58,118 nt of DNA from Intrasporangium sp. (lineage in GTDB: Bacteria; Actinomycetota; Actinomycetes; Actinomycetales; Dermatophilaceae): positions 1-58,118 of the forward strand of contig NZ_JAKDLO010000003.1 of NCBI RefSeq assembly GCF_030452765.1, in the 5' to 3' direction. The position numbers and the translations under genes are program-made. Shown piece by piece: positions 47,367-58,080 of this stretch (position 1 is the first letter of the stretch; each line of letters begins with the position of its first letter). Below the pieces are notes generated by a model, which was given only the letters and a program-made list of their open reading frames with translations, had not been told where the DNA came from and searched no databases.

Positions 47367-48416
47367 TCAGGACTCGGCCGGGGCCAGGTAGAGGTAGTCG
47401 TGGTGGCGGGTGAAGTCGAGCCCCTCCCAGAAGGCGATGCCCCCCGCGTTCTCGCTCGACACCTGGATGTAGAGAGCCAGCATGTTGTTGTCCCGCGCGG
47501 CCATCCCGATCGCCGAGACGACGGCGGTCGCGATCCCGCGGCGACGGTGACCGGGGCGTACCCACAGGCCGAAGATCCCGGCCCATCCCGGGTGGATCGC
47601 CATCCGGGCGATCCCGACGGTCCGTCCGGTCGTCTCGTCCTTGACGGACATGAACAGCTGTCCCCGGCCGCCCGTCAGGACTCTCTCCGTCACCCCGGGG
47701 ACGACGGTGCGCGACTCGCCGTAGGCGATCAGCCACTCCGGCTGGAGGCGGGCGTCGCCGAGCACCGGTGGGGACTGCTCGGTCAGGGGCGGCAGAGCGC
47801 CGAGGGGCGCGGTCATGACCTGCACGTGCCGGCCGGGCGCGTGCCCGCCCCGCACGGTGTAGCGCCGTCCGAGCAGGTGGGCGCCGACCTGGGTGTCGGC
47901 CGGGTCGAAGCCCACCGGTCCGGGGAGCTGGAACATCGGGTCCTGACCCCGCTCGCGGTACCACTTCTCGACGAAGTCGACCGCGCGACCCAGGGGCAGG
48001 GTCGGGTCGCCGAGGGGCAGCGCCGAGTTCGCCCGTCCGGTGAAACCGGGGGTCGAACGCAACAGCCACGAACCGAGACGGCTCTGCTCCAAGGCGACCC
48101 AGCCTGTGGCCATGAGCGCCTCGAGGTCGTCGACGCCCACCCGCTTGTGTGCCGGTCCGGCCCGGCTCGGTGGCGGTGGGACATCCTTGGCGGCGACGAC
48201 CGAGCGGCGTGGGATCGTCACCGATCCGAAGGCGCTTTCGACGACGAGGCTCTGCTCGTCCCGGGAGCGCAGCGTCCCGAGGACGTCCGTCGCTCCCGCC
48301 TCCGAACCGGGGGGCAGCAGGTATCGCACGACGACGCGCTCACCCACGGTGAGCCGGCCGGATGGGTCTGGAGCCCGCCCGGAGTCCGATGGACCGGTCG
48401 CGGCAAAGCCAGTCAT
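47367..48416 (-). CDS. GNAT-family N-acetyltransferase with N-terminal SH3-like domain
   Basis: A 349-residue protein. An N-terminal SH3-like region (VGERVVVRYLLPPGSEAGA... SVTIPRRSVVAA) is followed by a GNAT domain at the C-terminus with the acetyl-CoA loop VRPGHRRRGIATAVV (R/Q-x-x-G-x-G/A pattern) and LYIQVSSENAGGIAFWEG. It resembles mycobacterial Rv0428c-type proteins (from memory); substrate unknown. ATG 48416 is chosen because a TAGTAT box ends 7 nt before it. It is divergent from the ferredoxin gene. Confidence 0.88.
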   Translation of the reverse strand: MTGFAATGPSDSGRAPDPSGRLTVGERVVVRYLLPPGSEAGATDVLGTLRSRDEQSLVVESAFGSVTIPRRSVVAAKDVPPPPSRAGPAHKRVGVDDLEALMATGWVALEQSRLGSWLLRSTPGFTGRANSALPLGDPTLPLGRAVDFVEKWYRERGQDPMFQLPGPVGFDPADTQVGAHLLGRRYTVRGGHAPGRHVQVMTAPLGALPPLTEQSPPVLGDARLQPEWLIAYGESRTVVPGVTERVLTGGRGQLFMSVKDETTGRTVGIARMAIHPGWAGIFGLWVRPGHRRRGIATAVVSAIGMAARDNNMLALYIQVSSENAGGIAFWEGLDFTRHHDYLYLAPAES

Positions 48417-48423
48417 GTCCGGC

Positions 48424-48429
48424 ATACTA
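48424..48429 (-). promoter_or_regulatory. -10 box for leaderless GNAT gene
   Basis: TAGTAT on the minus strand with a 7-nt spacer to the ATG at 48416. Confidence 0.5.
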
Positions 48430-48468
48430 GGGCTGCCGCAGACCACCGCGCCGAGGAGGACTCCGTCC

Positions 48469-48795
48469 ATGACCTACGTCATCGCCCTGCCTTGCGTCGA
48501 CCTCAAGGACAAGGCGTGCGTCGAGGAGTGTCCGGTCGACTGCATCTACGAGGGCAACCGGTCCCTCTACATCCACCCGGACGAGTGCGTCGACTGCGGT
48601 GCCTGTGAGCCGGTCTGCCCCGTCGAGGCCATCTACTACGAGGACGACGTGCCCGAGGAGTGGAGCGACTACTACACGGCCAACGTCGAGTTCTTCAACG
48701 ACCTGGGCAGCCCCGGTGGCGCGGCCCGGCTCGGCCTCATCGACAAGGACCACCCGATCATCGAGGCGCTCCCGCCGCAGCAGCACGACGTGTGA
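48469..48795 (+). CDS. fdxA: 7Fe ferredoxin
   Basis: A 108-residue two-cluster ferredoxin. The N-terminal CVDLKDKACVEECPVDC and the CVDCGACEPVCP carry cysteines for a [3Fe-4S] and a [4Fe-4S] cluster. The extended C-terminus (EEWSDYYTANVEFFNDLG) is standard for actinobacterial FdxA/FdxC. GAGGAGGA precedes ATG 48469. It ends 7 bp before dapC; the ferredoxin-aminotransferase pair is conserved in actinobacteria. Confidence 0.95.
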   Translation: MTYVIALPCVDLKDKACVEECPVDCIYEGNRSLYIHPDECVDCGACEPVCPVEAIYYEDDVPEEWSDYYTANVEFFNDLGSPGGAARLGLIDKDHPIIEALPPQQHDV

Positions 48796-48802
48796 CCGCC
48801 GC

Positions 48803-49927
48803 GTGGCCGTCCTCGACCTGCCCGACTTCCCCTGGGACTCGCTCGCGCCCTACAAGACGCGGGCGAGCGCGCACGAGGACGGCATCGTCGACCTGTCGGT
48901 CGGCACCCCCGTGGACCCGACGCCGGACCTCGTGCAGCGCGCACTCGGCGAAGCGGCCGACGCTCCCGGTTACCCCCAGACCGTCGGGACCGCGGAGCTC
49001 CGCAGTGCGGTCGCCGCCTGGTTCGCCCGGCGCCGCGGCGTCACGATCGGAACGGACGCGGTCCTGCCGACGATCGGCAGCAAGGAGCTCGTGGCCTGGC
49101 TGCCGGCCCTGCTCGGTCTCGGCGCCGGAGACATCGTCGGCGTCCCGGCCATCGCCTATCCGACGTATGACGTCGGGGCCCGGATCGCGGGCGCGACCCC
49201 CGTTGCCACGGACGGCCTGACGAGCCTTGGGCCTCTCACGCCGGCCACGACGCCGAAGCTGCTCTGGGTCAACAGCCCAGCCAACCCACACGGCCGGGTT
49301 CTCGGTGTCGAGCACCTGCGCAAGGTCGTCGAGTGGGCCCGGGCCCACCGGGTCGTCGTCGCGAGCGACGAGTGCTATGCCGAGCTCGACTGGCGCCCGG
49401 GGCACGCCGGGCAGGCGACCCCGAGCATCCTGCACCCCGACGTGTGCGGGCGCAGCCACGAGGGCCTGCTCGCGGTCTACTCCCTGTCCAAGCAGTCGAA
49501 CCTCGCGGGCTACCGGGCGGGGCTCGTCGGCGGCGACCCAGCCCTCATCGCGCGGATCCTCGAGGTGCGCAAACACGCGGGGATGATGATGCCCGCACCA
49601 GTTCAGCACGCAGCCGCGGTCGCACTCGGGGACGACACGCATGTGGCGGCCCAGCGAGCGGCATACGGGCGACGGCGCGAGCGGCTCGTCGCGGCGGTAC
49701 GGAGCGCCGGCCTGCGCGTCGAGCACTCCGAGGCCGGTCTCTACCTGTGGGCCACCCGCGACGAGGGCTGCTGGCAGACCGTCGCCCACCTCGCCGACCG
49801 CGGCATTCTCGTGGCCCCGGGCTCCTTCTACGGGCCGCCGGGTGGCCGCCACGTCCGGATCGGCCTGACCGCCACCGACGAGCGGATCGAGGCGGCATGC
49901 GCGCGGCTGGGGTCCTCGCGGCTGTGA
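48803..49927 (+). CDS. dapC: Succinyldiaminopimelate transaminase
   Basis: A 374-residue PLP-dependent class I aminotransferase of the DAP/lysine pathway (succinylase branch). The Schiff-base lysine is in YSLSKQSN (Lys230), with SPANPHGRVL and VVASDECYAELDW (Asp189 binds PLP nitrogen). GTG 48803 gives the family start VAVLDLPDFPWDSL. dapD and dapE lie 2.4 kb further on, completing three of four succinylase-branch enzymes. Confidence 0.94.
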   Translation: MAVLDLPDFPWDSLAPYKTRASAHEDGIVDLSVGTPVDPTPDLVQRALGEAADAPGYPQTVGTAELRSAVAAWFARRRGVTIGTDAVLPTIGSKELVAWLPALLGLGAGDIVGVPAIAYPTYDVGARIAGATPVATDGLTSLGPLTPATTPKLLWVNSPANPHGRVLGVEHLRKVVEWARAHRVVVASDECYAELDWRPGHAGQATPSILHPDVCGRSHEGLLAVYSLSKQSNLAGYRAGLVGGDPALIARILEVRKHAGMMMPAPVQHAAAVALGDDTHVAAQRAAYGRRRERLVAAVRSAGLRVEHSEAGLYLWATRDEGCWQTVAHLADRGILVAPGSFYGPPGGRHVRIGLTATDERIEAACARLGSSRL

Positions 49928-50051
49928 TCTCAGTCGTCACAGATGCACCGGGAGCACGCTCAGGTTGCCGCAGTGGGTCCTTGCTGGGGTAACGTCGCGG
50001 GCGAGACACTCCGACCCCGCCAGGGGCAAACCCCGAGGAGGCGATGGAACA

Positions 50052-51344
<1,293 letters not shown>

Positions 51345-51371
51345 CCCGACCCACACACCAGTCGGACGAGG

Positions 51372-52256
51372 TCAGGACAGGGAGATCCGGACCGTCGTCG
51401 TCGCAGCGCCGTCCGACCAGCCGTCCGCGCTCCGGTCGCGGTCCCAGGCGCGCTCGCCGACGGTGACTCGGGTGATGCCGTAGGTCTGTGCCATGGCGAC
51501 CGCCCAGTGCCCGACCGCCCAGGCCTGGCGTTGGCCCTGGGTCTGGACCGTCAGGCCGTCCCCGTCGGCCGATGCCTGCACGCCCATCTGCGTCTTCAGG
51601 GCCGAGGCCACGTCCGGTGGCGCGGCGTGCGAGGTCGCCGGGTCGAGACGGCACGTGAGCCCCGCAGGTGACCACCCGCTCAGGGTCGAGGCGAGGACCC
51701 TGCCCTGACCCTCGTGATCGCGGTAGAGCTCCGGGTAGGCGCTGCGCTGCACCTTCTGGGCGATCGTCGTGATGTCGGCCTGCTCGTAGCCCTTGAGCTT
51801 GACGAGCTCGTCGTAGAACCGGTTCGTCGAGTAGACGGGATCGAGGATCTGCTCGGCCGTGCCCCATCCCTGGCTGGGGCGCTGCTGGAAGAGGCCGAGC
51901 GAGTCACGGTCGCCGAAGCGGATGTTGCGGATCTTCGACTCCTGGTAGGCGGTCGTGAGCGCGATCGTCGCTGCCCGGGCCGGCAGGTCGCGGTTGATCG
52001 CGACGGCGGTGACGAGGGCTGCGTTCGCGGTCTGCTCCGGGTCGAAGGTCTCCGTCATGCCCGAGGCGGTGATCGTGCAGACCGGCGTCCGGGCAGCCCG
52101 GATGAGGGCCGACACGCCGAACCAGCCGGCACCCACCACGAGGCCGGCGACGAGGAGCAGGACGAGTGAGCGTCGCCGACGACGCGACGAGCGGTCAGCG
52201 GTCGATCGTGGCCGGCGGGACTCGTCGAGAGCCAGGCCGGGACGGTCGGTCGACAT
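51372..52256 (-). CDS. Membrane-anchored protein with lysozyme-like domain
   Basis: A 294-residue protein of an actinobacterial family with no firm function. A disordered basic N-terminus (RRRRRSLVLLLVAG) leads to one membrane helix. The outer region holds AYQESKIRNIRFGDRDSLG and FQQRPSQGWG, which resembles a lysozyme/transglycosylase-type fold, though the catalytic Glu assignment (in YQES) is uncertain. It lies 34 bp after dapD and may be its operon partner. AAAGGGAACCG precedes ATG 52256. Confidence 0.82.
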   Translation of the reverse strand: MSTDRPGLALDESRRPRSTADRSSRRRRRSLVLLLVAGLVVGAGWFGVSALIRAARTPVCTITASGMTETFDPEQTANAALVTAVAINRDLPARAATIALTTAYQESKIRNIRFGDRDSLGLFQQRPSQGWGTAEQILDPVYSTNRFYDELVKLKGYEQADITTIAQKVQRSAYPELYRDHEGQGRVLASTLSGWSPAGLTCRLDPATSHAAPPDVASALKTQMGVQASADGDGLTVQTQGQRQAWAVGHWAVAMAQTYGITRVTVGERAWDRDRSADGWSDGAATTTVRISLS

Positions 52257-52289
52257 CGGTTCCCTTTCCCGGGGAGCCGGCGCTCCGGC

Positions 52290-53216
52290 TCAGTTCGTGT
52301 GCAGTGCCTCGTTGAGTGTGATGCCGGTGCCCGCGCGGTCGCGGGCCTCGACGGCGCCGGTCGAGCTGTTGCGCAGGTAGAGGATGTTGCTCGCTCCCGA
52401 CAGCTCGCGGGCCTTGACGACGGTGCCGTCCGGCAGGGTCACCTTCGTGCTGGCGGTCACGTAGAGCCCCGCCTCGACGACGCAGTCGTCGCCGAGGGAG
52501 ATCCCGACGCCACCGTTGGCGCCGATGAGACAACGTGTGCCGATGCTGATCCGTTCCGTCCCCCCGCCGGAGAGCGTCCCCATGATCGACGCGCCCCCGC
52601 CGATGTCGGAGCCGTCACCGACGACGACTCCCTGGCTGATCCGGCCCTCGACCATCGAGGTGCCCAGCGTGCCCGCGTTGAAGTTGCAGAACCCTTCGTG
52701 CATGACGACCGTGCCGGGGGAGAGGTGGGCCCCGAGCCGGACCCGGTCGGCGTCGGCGATCCGCACCCCGGCCGGCACGACGTAGTCGGTCATCCGGGGG
52801 AACTTGTCGATGCCGTACACCTGGACCGGGCCGTCCCCGCGCAGCGCGAGACGGGTCTGCTCGAAGCCCTCGACCGCGCACGGGCCGTGGTTGGTCCACA
52901 CGACGTTGGTCAGCGCGCCGAACAGGCCGTCGAGGTTGATCGTGTTCGGCCTGAGCAGGCAGTGCGAGAGCAGGTGCAGGCGCAAGTAGGCGTCGCTCGT
53001 GCCGGCCGGCGCTGCGTCGAGGTCGATCTCGACGAGGCGGACCTGCGTGTGGACGCGGCGACGTTTGTCCTGCCCGGCCAGCAGGGCGAGCTCGGCGGGT
53101 GGCTCGGTGTCTGCGGTGGCCGCACCGAGCGTGGGCCGGGGGAACCAGGCGTCGAGCGTCTGGCCGTCCTCGGTGGTCGTCACGAGCCCGTGTCCCCATG
53201 CGGTGCGCTCAGCCAT
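52290..53216 (-). CDS. dapD: Tetrahydrodipicolinate N-succinyltransferase
   Basis: A 308-residue DapD of the actinobacterial type, transferring succinyl from succinyl-CoA to tetrahydrodipicolinate. The N-terminal region holds [19 protein letters not shown] and [16 protein letters not shown] left-handed beta-helix of hexapeptide repeats follows: [20 protein letters not shown], then [16 protein letters not shown]. The C-terminus has [20 protein letters not shown]. It is divergent from dapE across a 78-bp spacer. Confidence 0.96.
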   Translation of the reverse strand: MAERTAWGHGLVTTTEDGQTLDAWFPRPTLGAATADTEPPAELALLAGQDKRRRVHTQVRLVEIDLDAAPAGTSDAYLRLHLLSHCLLRPNTINLDGLFGALTNVVWTNHGPCAVEGFEQTRLALRGDGPVQVYGIDKFPRMTDYVVPAGVRIADADRVRLGAHLSPGTVVMHEGFCNFNAGTLGTSMVEGRISQGVVVGDGSDIGGGASIMGTLSGGGTERISIGTRCLIGANGGVGISLGDDCVVEAGLYVTASTKVTLPDGTVVKARELSGASNILYLRNSSTGAVEARDRAGTGITLNEALHTN

Positions 53217-53282
53217 GCGGCAAGGGTAGGGGGGCGCCCGTGAGCAGGCGAAACGTGGCCCGAGTGGTGAGCAGGCTGCCGC

Positions 53283-53288
53283 TAGCCT
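53283..53288 (+). promoter_or_regulatory. -10 box for leaderless dapE
   Basis: TAGCCT ends 6 nt before ATG 53295, with a copy of GGTATGCCGCC overlapping the start codon. Confidence 0.5.
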
Positions 53289-53294
53289 TCCGGT

Positions 53295-54401
53295 ATGCCG
53301 CCCACCGACCCAACGCGCGCGCCCGCGGTCCTAGACCTGTCCAGTGACGTCATCGCCTTGACCGCCGCGATCTGCGACGTGCCGTCCGTGAGTGGGGACG
53401 AGGGTGCTCTGGCAAATGCCGTCGAGGCGGAGCTGAGAGGGCTCGGGCACCTGGAGGTGTTGCGGGACGGGAACACGGTCGTCGCCCGGACCGACCTCGG
53501 TCGCGCCGAGCGGGTCGTCCTGGCAGGGCACCTCGACACCGTGCCGATCAGCACCTTCCCCGGCAGTGAGCTGCCCAACGTGCCGACCCGGGTCCTCGGC
53601 GACGAACTGTGGGGACGCGGCACGGTGGACATGAAGGGGGGCGTGGCCGTCATGCTCAAGGTGGCCGCCCGGGCGACCGACCCGAGTCGTGACCTCACCT
53701 TCCTCTTCTACGAGTGCGAGGAGGTCGAGGCGGAGCGAAACGGGCTGGCGCGTCTCGGTGCGGGCCGGCCGGAGCTGCTCGAGGGTGACTTCGCCGTACT
53801 CCTCGAGCCGACGTGCGCCGCGATCGAGGGCGGGTGCAAGGGTACGCTGCGGGTCGACGTCGTGACGACGGGGGTTGCGGCCCACTCGGCTCGGCCGTGG
53901 AACGGCCACAACGCGATCCACGACGCGGGCCAGGTGCTGTCGCGGCTCGCGGGCTACCAGGCCCAGACGGTCGCCGTCGACGGGCTCGACTACCACGAGG
54001 CGCTGCAGGCGGTCGGGATCAGCGGTGGGATCGCCGGCAACGTCATCCCCGACCGATGTGTGGTCACGGTCAACTACCGGTTCGCGCCGGACAAGTCGGT
54101 CGATGAGGCGTTCGAGCACGTGCGGCAGGTGTTCGACGGGTTCGAGTGTGTCCTCGGTGATGCCGCGGCGGGGGCCCGGCCGGGCCTGCACCTGCCGGCT
54201 GCCGAGGCGTTCGTCGCGGCTCTGGGCCTGCCGGTCGGCGCGAAGGAGGGCTGGACCGACGTCGCCCGGTTCTCCGAGCTCGGCATCCCGGCCGTCAACT
54301 TCGGTCCCGGCGACCCGAACCTGGCCCACATGGACGACGAGCGTTGTCCGGTCGAGCAGTATGCGCGGGCCGAGCGGGCCTTGCTGCGCTGGCTCTCGTG
54401 A
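53295..54401 (+). CDS. dapE: Succinyl-diaminopimelate desuccinylase
   Basis: A 368-residue zinc amidohydrolase of the M20 family, releasing succinate from succinyl-DAP to give LL-DAP. Metal-binding motifs: AGHLDTVP (His79, Asp81), [10 protein letters not shown] (Asp112) and YECEEVEAE (Glu142/143). A dimerisation domain with [15 protein letters not shown] follows, and a closing HMDDE motif. It sits beside dapD, its pathway partner two steps before it. dapC is nearby. Confidence 0.95.
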   Translation: MPPTDPTRAPAVLDLSSDVIALTAAICDVPSVSGDEGALANAVEAELRGLGHLEVLRDGNTVVARTDLGRAERVVLAGHLDTVPISTFPGSELPNVPTRVLGDELWGRGTVDMKGGVAVMLKVAARATDPSRDLTFLFYECEEVEAERNGLARLGAGRPELLEGDFAVLLEPTCAAIEGGCKGTLRVDVVTTGVAAHSARPWNGHNAIHDAGQVLSRLAGYQAQTVAVDGLDYHEALQAVGISGGIAGNVIPDRCVVTVNYRFAPDKSVDEAFEHVRQVFDGFECVLGDAAAGARPGLHLPAAEAFVAALGLPVGAKEGWTDVARFSELGIPAVNFGPGDPNLAHMDDERCPVEQYARAERALLRWLS

Positions 54402-54424
54402 GCACCGCGCGCCGTCCACGCGCA

Positions 54425-54430
54425 TAGGGT
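54425..54430 (+). promoter_or_regulatory. -10 box for leaderless LOG-family gene
   Basis: TAGGGT ends 6 nt before GTG 54437 without a ribosome-binding site. Confidence 0.5.
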
Positions 54431-54436
54431 TGCCCT

Positions 54437-55219
54437 GTGACACATCCTGGACCGGGCGAGAAGACCGACGCCGAGCCCCCCACCAGGGGAGACGGTGAGC
54501 GCCGCTCGGGTCCGGTGACCCTGCGTCGTGAGCGGGTTCCGGCGACGACGACGGACCAGCGCCTGCTGGACCGGAGGCAGCGGACCGACTGGCTGCACGC
54601 CGACCCGTGGCGCGTCATGCGGATCCAGTCCGAGTTCGTCGAGGGCTTCGGCACGCTGGCCGAGCTCGGGCCGGCGGTCGGGGTGTTCGGGTCGGCGCGG
54701 GTCCTGCCCGAGGACCCCGCGTATGCCTTGGGTGTCGAGGTCGGGCGACTCGCTGCCGAGGCGGGGTACGCCGTCATCACCGGTGGTGGGCCGGGGGCGA
54801 TGGAGGCGGCCAACAAGGGGGCGTTCGAGGCCGGCGGCAGCTCCGTCGGGCTCGGGATCGAGCTGCCCTTCGAGGCGGGCCTGAACCCCTACGTGGACCT
54901 CGGCATCAACTTCCGCTACTTCTTCGCCCGCAAGACGATGTTCGTGAAGTACTCCGAGGGGTTCATCGTCCTGCCCGGTGGCTACGGCACTCTCGACGAG
55001 CTCTTCGAGGCCCTGACCCTGGCGCAGACCCACAAGGTGACCGACTTCCCGCTCGTGCTCCTGGGCACGGCCTACTGGCGCGGGCTCATCGACTGGTTGC
55101 GTGGGGGACCCCTTGCCGAGGGGATGATCGGGCCGGGCGACATCGACCGGCTCACCCTCACCGATGACCCCGCGGAGGCGGTCCGGGCCATCCAGACCTA
55201 CCAGGAGCCCCCGGCGTGA
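54437..55219 (+). CDS. LOG-family nucleoside-5'-monophosphate phosphoribohydrolase
   Basis: A 260-residue TIGR00730 (LOG) protein, related to enzymes that release a base from cytokinin-type or other nucleoside monophosphates. Motifs: GVFGSARVLPEDPAY, ITGGGPGAMEAANKGAFE and the active-site PGGYGTLDELFE. The N-terminal ~60 residues are an extra charged extension. The gene next to dapE is conserved in actinobacteria. Substrate unknown. Confidence 0.93.
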   Translation: MTHPGPGEKTDAEPPTRGDGERRSGPVTLRRERVPATTTDQRLLDRRQRTDWLHADPWRVMRIQSEFVEGFGTLAELGPAVGVFGSARVLPEDPAYALGVEVGRLAAEAGYAVITGGGPGAMEAANKGAFEAGGSSVGLGIELPFEAGLNPYVDLGINFRYFFARKTMFVKYSEGFIVLPGGYGTLDELFEALTLAQTHKVTDFPLVLLGTAYWRGLIDWLRGGPLAEGMIGPGDIDRLTLTDDPAEAVRAIQTYQEPPA

Positions 55220-55515
55220 GCTGGGTCTTCCTCCTCGCCGGGATCGTCGTCCTGTGCGGGGTCGCGGCACTCGTGCTCGGGTATCTCGGTGGCGGCATGG
55301 GGCGGCCGACCTCGAGCCTCAGCCACGAACCTCTGCCCGACGACGAGCTGACCGACGCCGACCTCGAGCGTCTCCAGTTCGACGTCGGGCTGCGCGGGTA
55401 CCGTATGAGCCAGGTCGACGCCGTGATCGGCCGGCTCCGTCGTGAGCTGAGGGAGAAGGACGAGCAGATCGCGGTCCTGCGGGCATCGGCGCAGGAGGCG
55501 CCTCCGGCCGGATGA
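55216..55515 (+). CDS. DivIVA-domain membrane protein
   Basis: A 99-residue protein with an N-terminal membrane helix (WVFLLAGIVVLCGVAALVLG) and a DivIVA-type segment (LERLQFDVGLRGYRMSQVDA, then IGRLRRELREKDEQI). It probably locates to curved membranes or division sites. The GTG overlaps the upstream stop by 4 nt, and the next gene overlaps its end, so three genes are coupled. Resembles mycobacterial Rv1209-type proteins. Confidence 0.9.
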   Translation: MSWVFLLAGIVVLCGVAALVLGYLGGGMGRPTSSLSHEPLPDDELTDADLERLQFDVGLRGYRMSQVDAVIGRLRRELREKDEQIAVLRASAQEAPPAG

Positions 55516-56723
55516 CGACCCGCTCGGGCGGCACCCGCCTCACCTTCGGCCTGCTGGTCCTCGTGCTCTACGCGGCGTGCCGGGCTGTCACGACCGTCAT
55601 CCTGCTCGCGGTGCTGCCGAGGCAGGTGCCGAGCGGGATGACGGGGGGCCCCGACGTGCCGGTCACGTACTGGAGCTTCACCGCCCTGTGGGACGGGCAG
55701 TGGTACGAGCGGATCGCGCTGCACGGGTACCCGGACGTGCTCCCGGTCGGTCCCGACGGCCACGTCCAGCAGAACCCGTGGGCCTTCTACCCGCTGTTCC
55801 CCTTCACCTCGCGAGCGCTCATGGGGATCACCGGGCTCGACTTCCCCGCGGTCGGCTCGACCGTTGCGCTGGTCTGCGGTTTTGGGGCAGCACTGCTCAT
55901 GGGCCTGCTGCTGCGTGACCGGATCGGAAGCCGAGCGGCGCTCGTGGTCGTCGTGCTGTGGGCGAGCTTCCCCGCATCGGTCACCCTTCAGCTGGCCTAC
56001 ACCGAGGCGCTCGCGATGCTGCTGCTCGTCGGGTATCTGTATGCCCTGGACCGTCGGCGCTGGCTGGTCGCCGCCGCTGTCGCCGTCCTCGTCGGCCTCT
56101 CGAGACCGATCGGCGTGCCCCTGGGCCTGGTGACCCTCGTGGTCGTCGTGTTCCGGTGGCGCGACCGAGGCCACCGCCCCATCGCCACTCGGGAGTGCGC
56201 GTCCATGGCGGCCGCCCTCGTCGGGTGCGCCGTCGCCGGCCTGCTGTGGCCGGCCGTCGCATGGTGGCGCATCGGCAGCCCGAGCGCCTACACCGACACG
56301 ATGGCTGCCTGGCGAGGCTCCGGGCAGGTCGAGCCCTTCACACCCTGGCTCGGGGTCGCCACGTGGTGGCTCGGCGAGATCTGGGGACCCGTCATGCTCG
56401 TGGCCGTCCCGCTCGCCATCGTCGCCCTGGTCGCCGGACCGTGGGGTGCCGCCCTCCGCGCCGACCTGCGCACGTGGTCGCTGGCCTACCCCCTCTACCT
56501 CGCGGCCGTCCTCGACCCGTTCACGAGCATCGTCCGTTACCTCGTTCCTCTCTTCCCGCTCCTCGTTCCGGTGGTCGGGGCCGGGTGGTCCGATCGGCGC
56601 GGCAACACCTGGCCTCGCCTGCTCGTCCGGGCGGTCCCCGTGCTCGTCCTGTTCGTCATCGGTCAGTACTGGTGGACCGACACCCTGTGGCGCTTCGTGC
56701 CGCCGACCGACTACCCGCCGTGA
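55512..56723 (+). CDS. GT-C/PIG-V-like mannosyltransferase
   Basis: A 403-residue integral membrane protein with about ten helices, of the GT-C glycosyltransferase group using polyprenyl-linked sugars. Acidic loop residues typical of the fold appear early (FTALWDGQWYERIALHGYP, with Asp-Gly-Gln-Trp-Tyr). PWAFYPLFPFTSRALMG and LGLSRPIG follow the PIG-V pattern. Probably mannosylates a lipid or wall glycan. ATGA overlap with the DivIVA-like gene. Confidence 0.82.
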   Translation: MTTRSGGTRLTFGLLVLVLYAACRAVTTVILLAVLPRQVPSGMTGGPDVPVTYWSFTALWDGQWYERIALHGYPDVLPVGPDGHVQQNPWAFYPLFPFTSRALMGITGLDFPAVGSTVALVCGFGAALLMGLLLRDRIGSRAALVVVVLWASFPASVTLQLAYTEALAMLLLVGYLYALDRRRWLVAAAVAVLVGLSRPIGVPLGLVTLVVVVFRWRDRGHRPIATRECASMAAALVGCAVAGLLWPAVAWWRIGSPSAYTDTMAAWRGSGQVEPFTPWLGVATWWLGEIWGPVMLVAVPLAIVALVAGPWGAALRADLRTWSLAYPLYLAAVLDPFTSIVRYLVPLFPLLVPVVGAGWSDRRGNTWPRLLVRAVPVLVLFVIGQYWWTDTLWRFVPPTDYPP

Positions 56724-56909
56724 GGCCGTTCCGGACAGGATCGGCAACGGAACACGTCCGGGCGCCACGATGGCACCCTGGGCCGGCGGGCCGCGGTGCA
56801 CGTTCGAGCTGATCTCGTTTTGCGAGACGATTCCTGGGTGGAACATAGCCAGGCTCTGCATCACGTCGACACAGGCCGTCGGGTCACGATCGGGTCGGTC
56901 CGCGGCGGA

Positions 56910-57713
56910 TCAGCGACCCGTGAAGACCGGCTTCTGCTTGGCGAGGAACGCATCCACCGCGGCCCGGTGGTCGGCGGTGGCACCCGTGCGGCTCATCAGC
57001 TCTCCCTCGTGCGCCAGTGACTCGGGCAGGGCGTGCGTCGAGCTGTAGGCGACTGCCCGGCGGATCGAGCCGTACGCGAGCGTCGGCCCGTGCGCCAGCA
57101 TCGTGGCGAGCTCGCGGACCGTGTCGTCGAACGCCTCGGCGGGCACGACCTTGGTGAGCAGGCCGAGCTCGAGCGCCTCGGCCGCGGGGATCGATCGGGG
57201 GAAGTAGAGCAGCTCCTTGGCTCGGGCAGGCCCGACGAGCCGGGGCAGGTGCCACGACGCGCCGGAGTCGCACGAGAGCGCGATACCCGCGAACGCGGTG
57301 TTGATCGAGGCGGTGTCGACCGCGACGCGGAAGTCGCAGGCGAGGGCGAAGCTGACCCCCGCGCCCGCAGCCACGCCGTTGAGGGCGGCGACAACCGGCT
57401 TGTCCATCCCAGCGAGGGCCTCGACGATCGGGTTGTAGTGCTCGGTGACGGTGGTGCCCAGGGTCGCCTCGCCCGCCGTGAGGTTGGCCAGGTGCTCCTT
57501 GAGGTCCTGCCCGACGCAGAAGGCCCGGCCCGTGCCCGTCAGCACGACACACCGCACCTCGGCGTCGGCCGCGACCTGCTCCAACGTGTCCCGGAGCGCC
57601 TGCTTGAGCGCCAGGTCGAGGCTGTTCATGGCCTCCGGACGGCACAGGCGCACCCAGGCGACCCCGTCGGTGGTCTCGAGCTGAAGGGGTGGTTCGTGCG
57701 CGATCTCGGTCAT
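56910..57713 (-). CDS. Enoyl-CoA hydratase/isomerase family protein
   Basis: A 267-residue crotonase-fold enzyme. The oxyanion-hole segments are FCVGQDLKEH and NGVAAGAGVSFALACDFRVA. At the position of the second catalytic residue it reads AFAGIALSCDSGASW, with Asp in place of the usual second Glu, as in PaaG-type isomerases. So an isomerase on a ring or epoxide-CoA is as likely as a hydratase. ATG 57713. Confidence 0.9.
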   Translation of the reverse strand: MTEIAHEPPLQLETTDGVAWVRLCRPEAMNSLDLALKQALRDTLEQVAADAEVRCVVLTGTGRAFCVGQDLKEHLANLTAGEATLGTTVTEHYNPIVEALAGMDKPVVAALNGVAAGAGVSFALACDFRVAVDTASINTAFAGIALSCDSGASWHLPRLVGPARAKELLYFPRSIPAAEALELGLLTKVVPAEAFDDTVRELATMLAHGPTLAYGSIRRAVAYSSTHALPESLAHEGELMSRTGATADHRAAVDAFLAKQKPVFTGR

Positions 57714-57855
57714 GTCGGCAACTCTGGCCCATCGATGCCGTGGAGGGGAAGTCTCGCGAACCCCACGTGGCCGGGAACCCGGTAGCGATTAGGACTCGCC
57801 GAGGCGGTCCGGAATAATGGTCGCAGCACCCACGCATGTCAACGGAAGGGGAGTC

Positions 57856-58029
57856 ATGGCAGCAATGAAGCCGAGGACCGGAGACGGACCGCTGGAGGTC
57901 GTCAAGGAAGGCCGCGGCATCGTGCTGCGTATGCCGCTCGAGGGTGGCGGTCGTCTTGTCGTCGAGATGACTCCGGACGAGGCAGCAGCCCTGCGCGACG
58001 CGATCCAAGGGTGCGACGGCGTCAGCTGA
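57856..58029 (+). CDS. DUF3117 family protein
   Basis: A 57-residue actinobacteria-specific protein of unknown role with the full family text: MKPRTGDGPLEVVKEGRGIV, PLEGGGRLVVEMTPDEAAAL. GGAAGGGGAG precedes ATG 57856. It is divergent from the enoyl-CoA hydratase gene. From memory, it matches mycobacterial Rv1211. Confidence 0.93.
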   Translation: MAAMKPRTGDGPLEVVKEGRGIVLRMPLEGGGRLVVEMTPDEAAALRDAIQGCDGVS

Positions 58030-58055
58030 CGTCACGCACACCGTGACCGTGACGC

Positions 58056-58080
58056 GGGCCTCCCCACCGGCGGGGGAGGG
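58056..58080 (+). terminator. Hairpin after DUF3117 gene
   Basis: CCTCCCC (58059-58065) can pair with GGGGAGG (58073-58079) to form a 7-bp stem with a short loop, 27 bp past the stop. G-rich text beyond could extend it. Confidence 0.5.

Noticed and set aside
55158-56864. A 568-codon open frame antisense to the DivIVA-like and mannosyltransferase genes
   Set aside because: No recognisable domain, biased composition, and good genes on the other strand.
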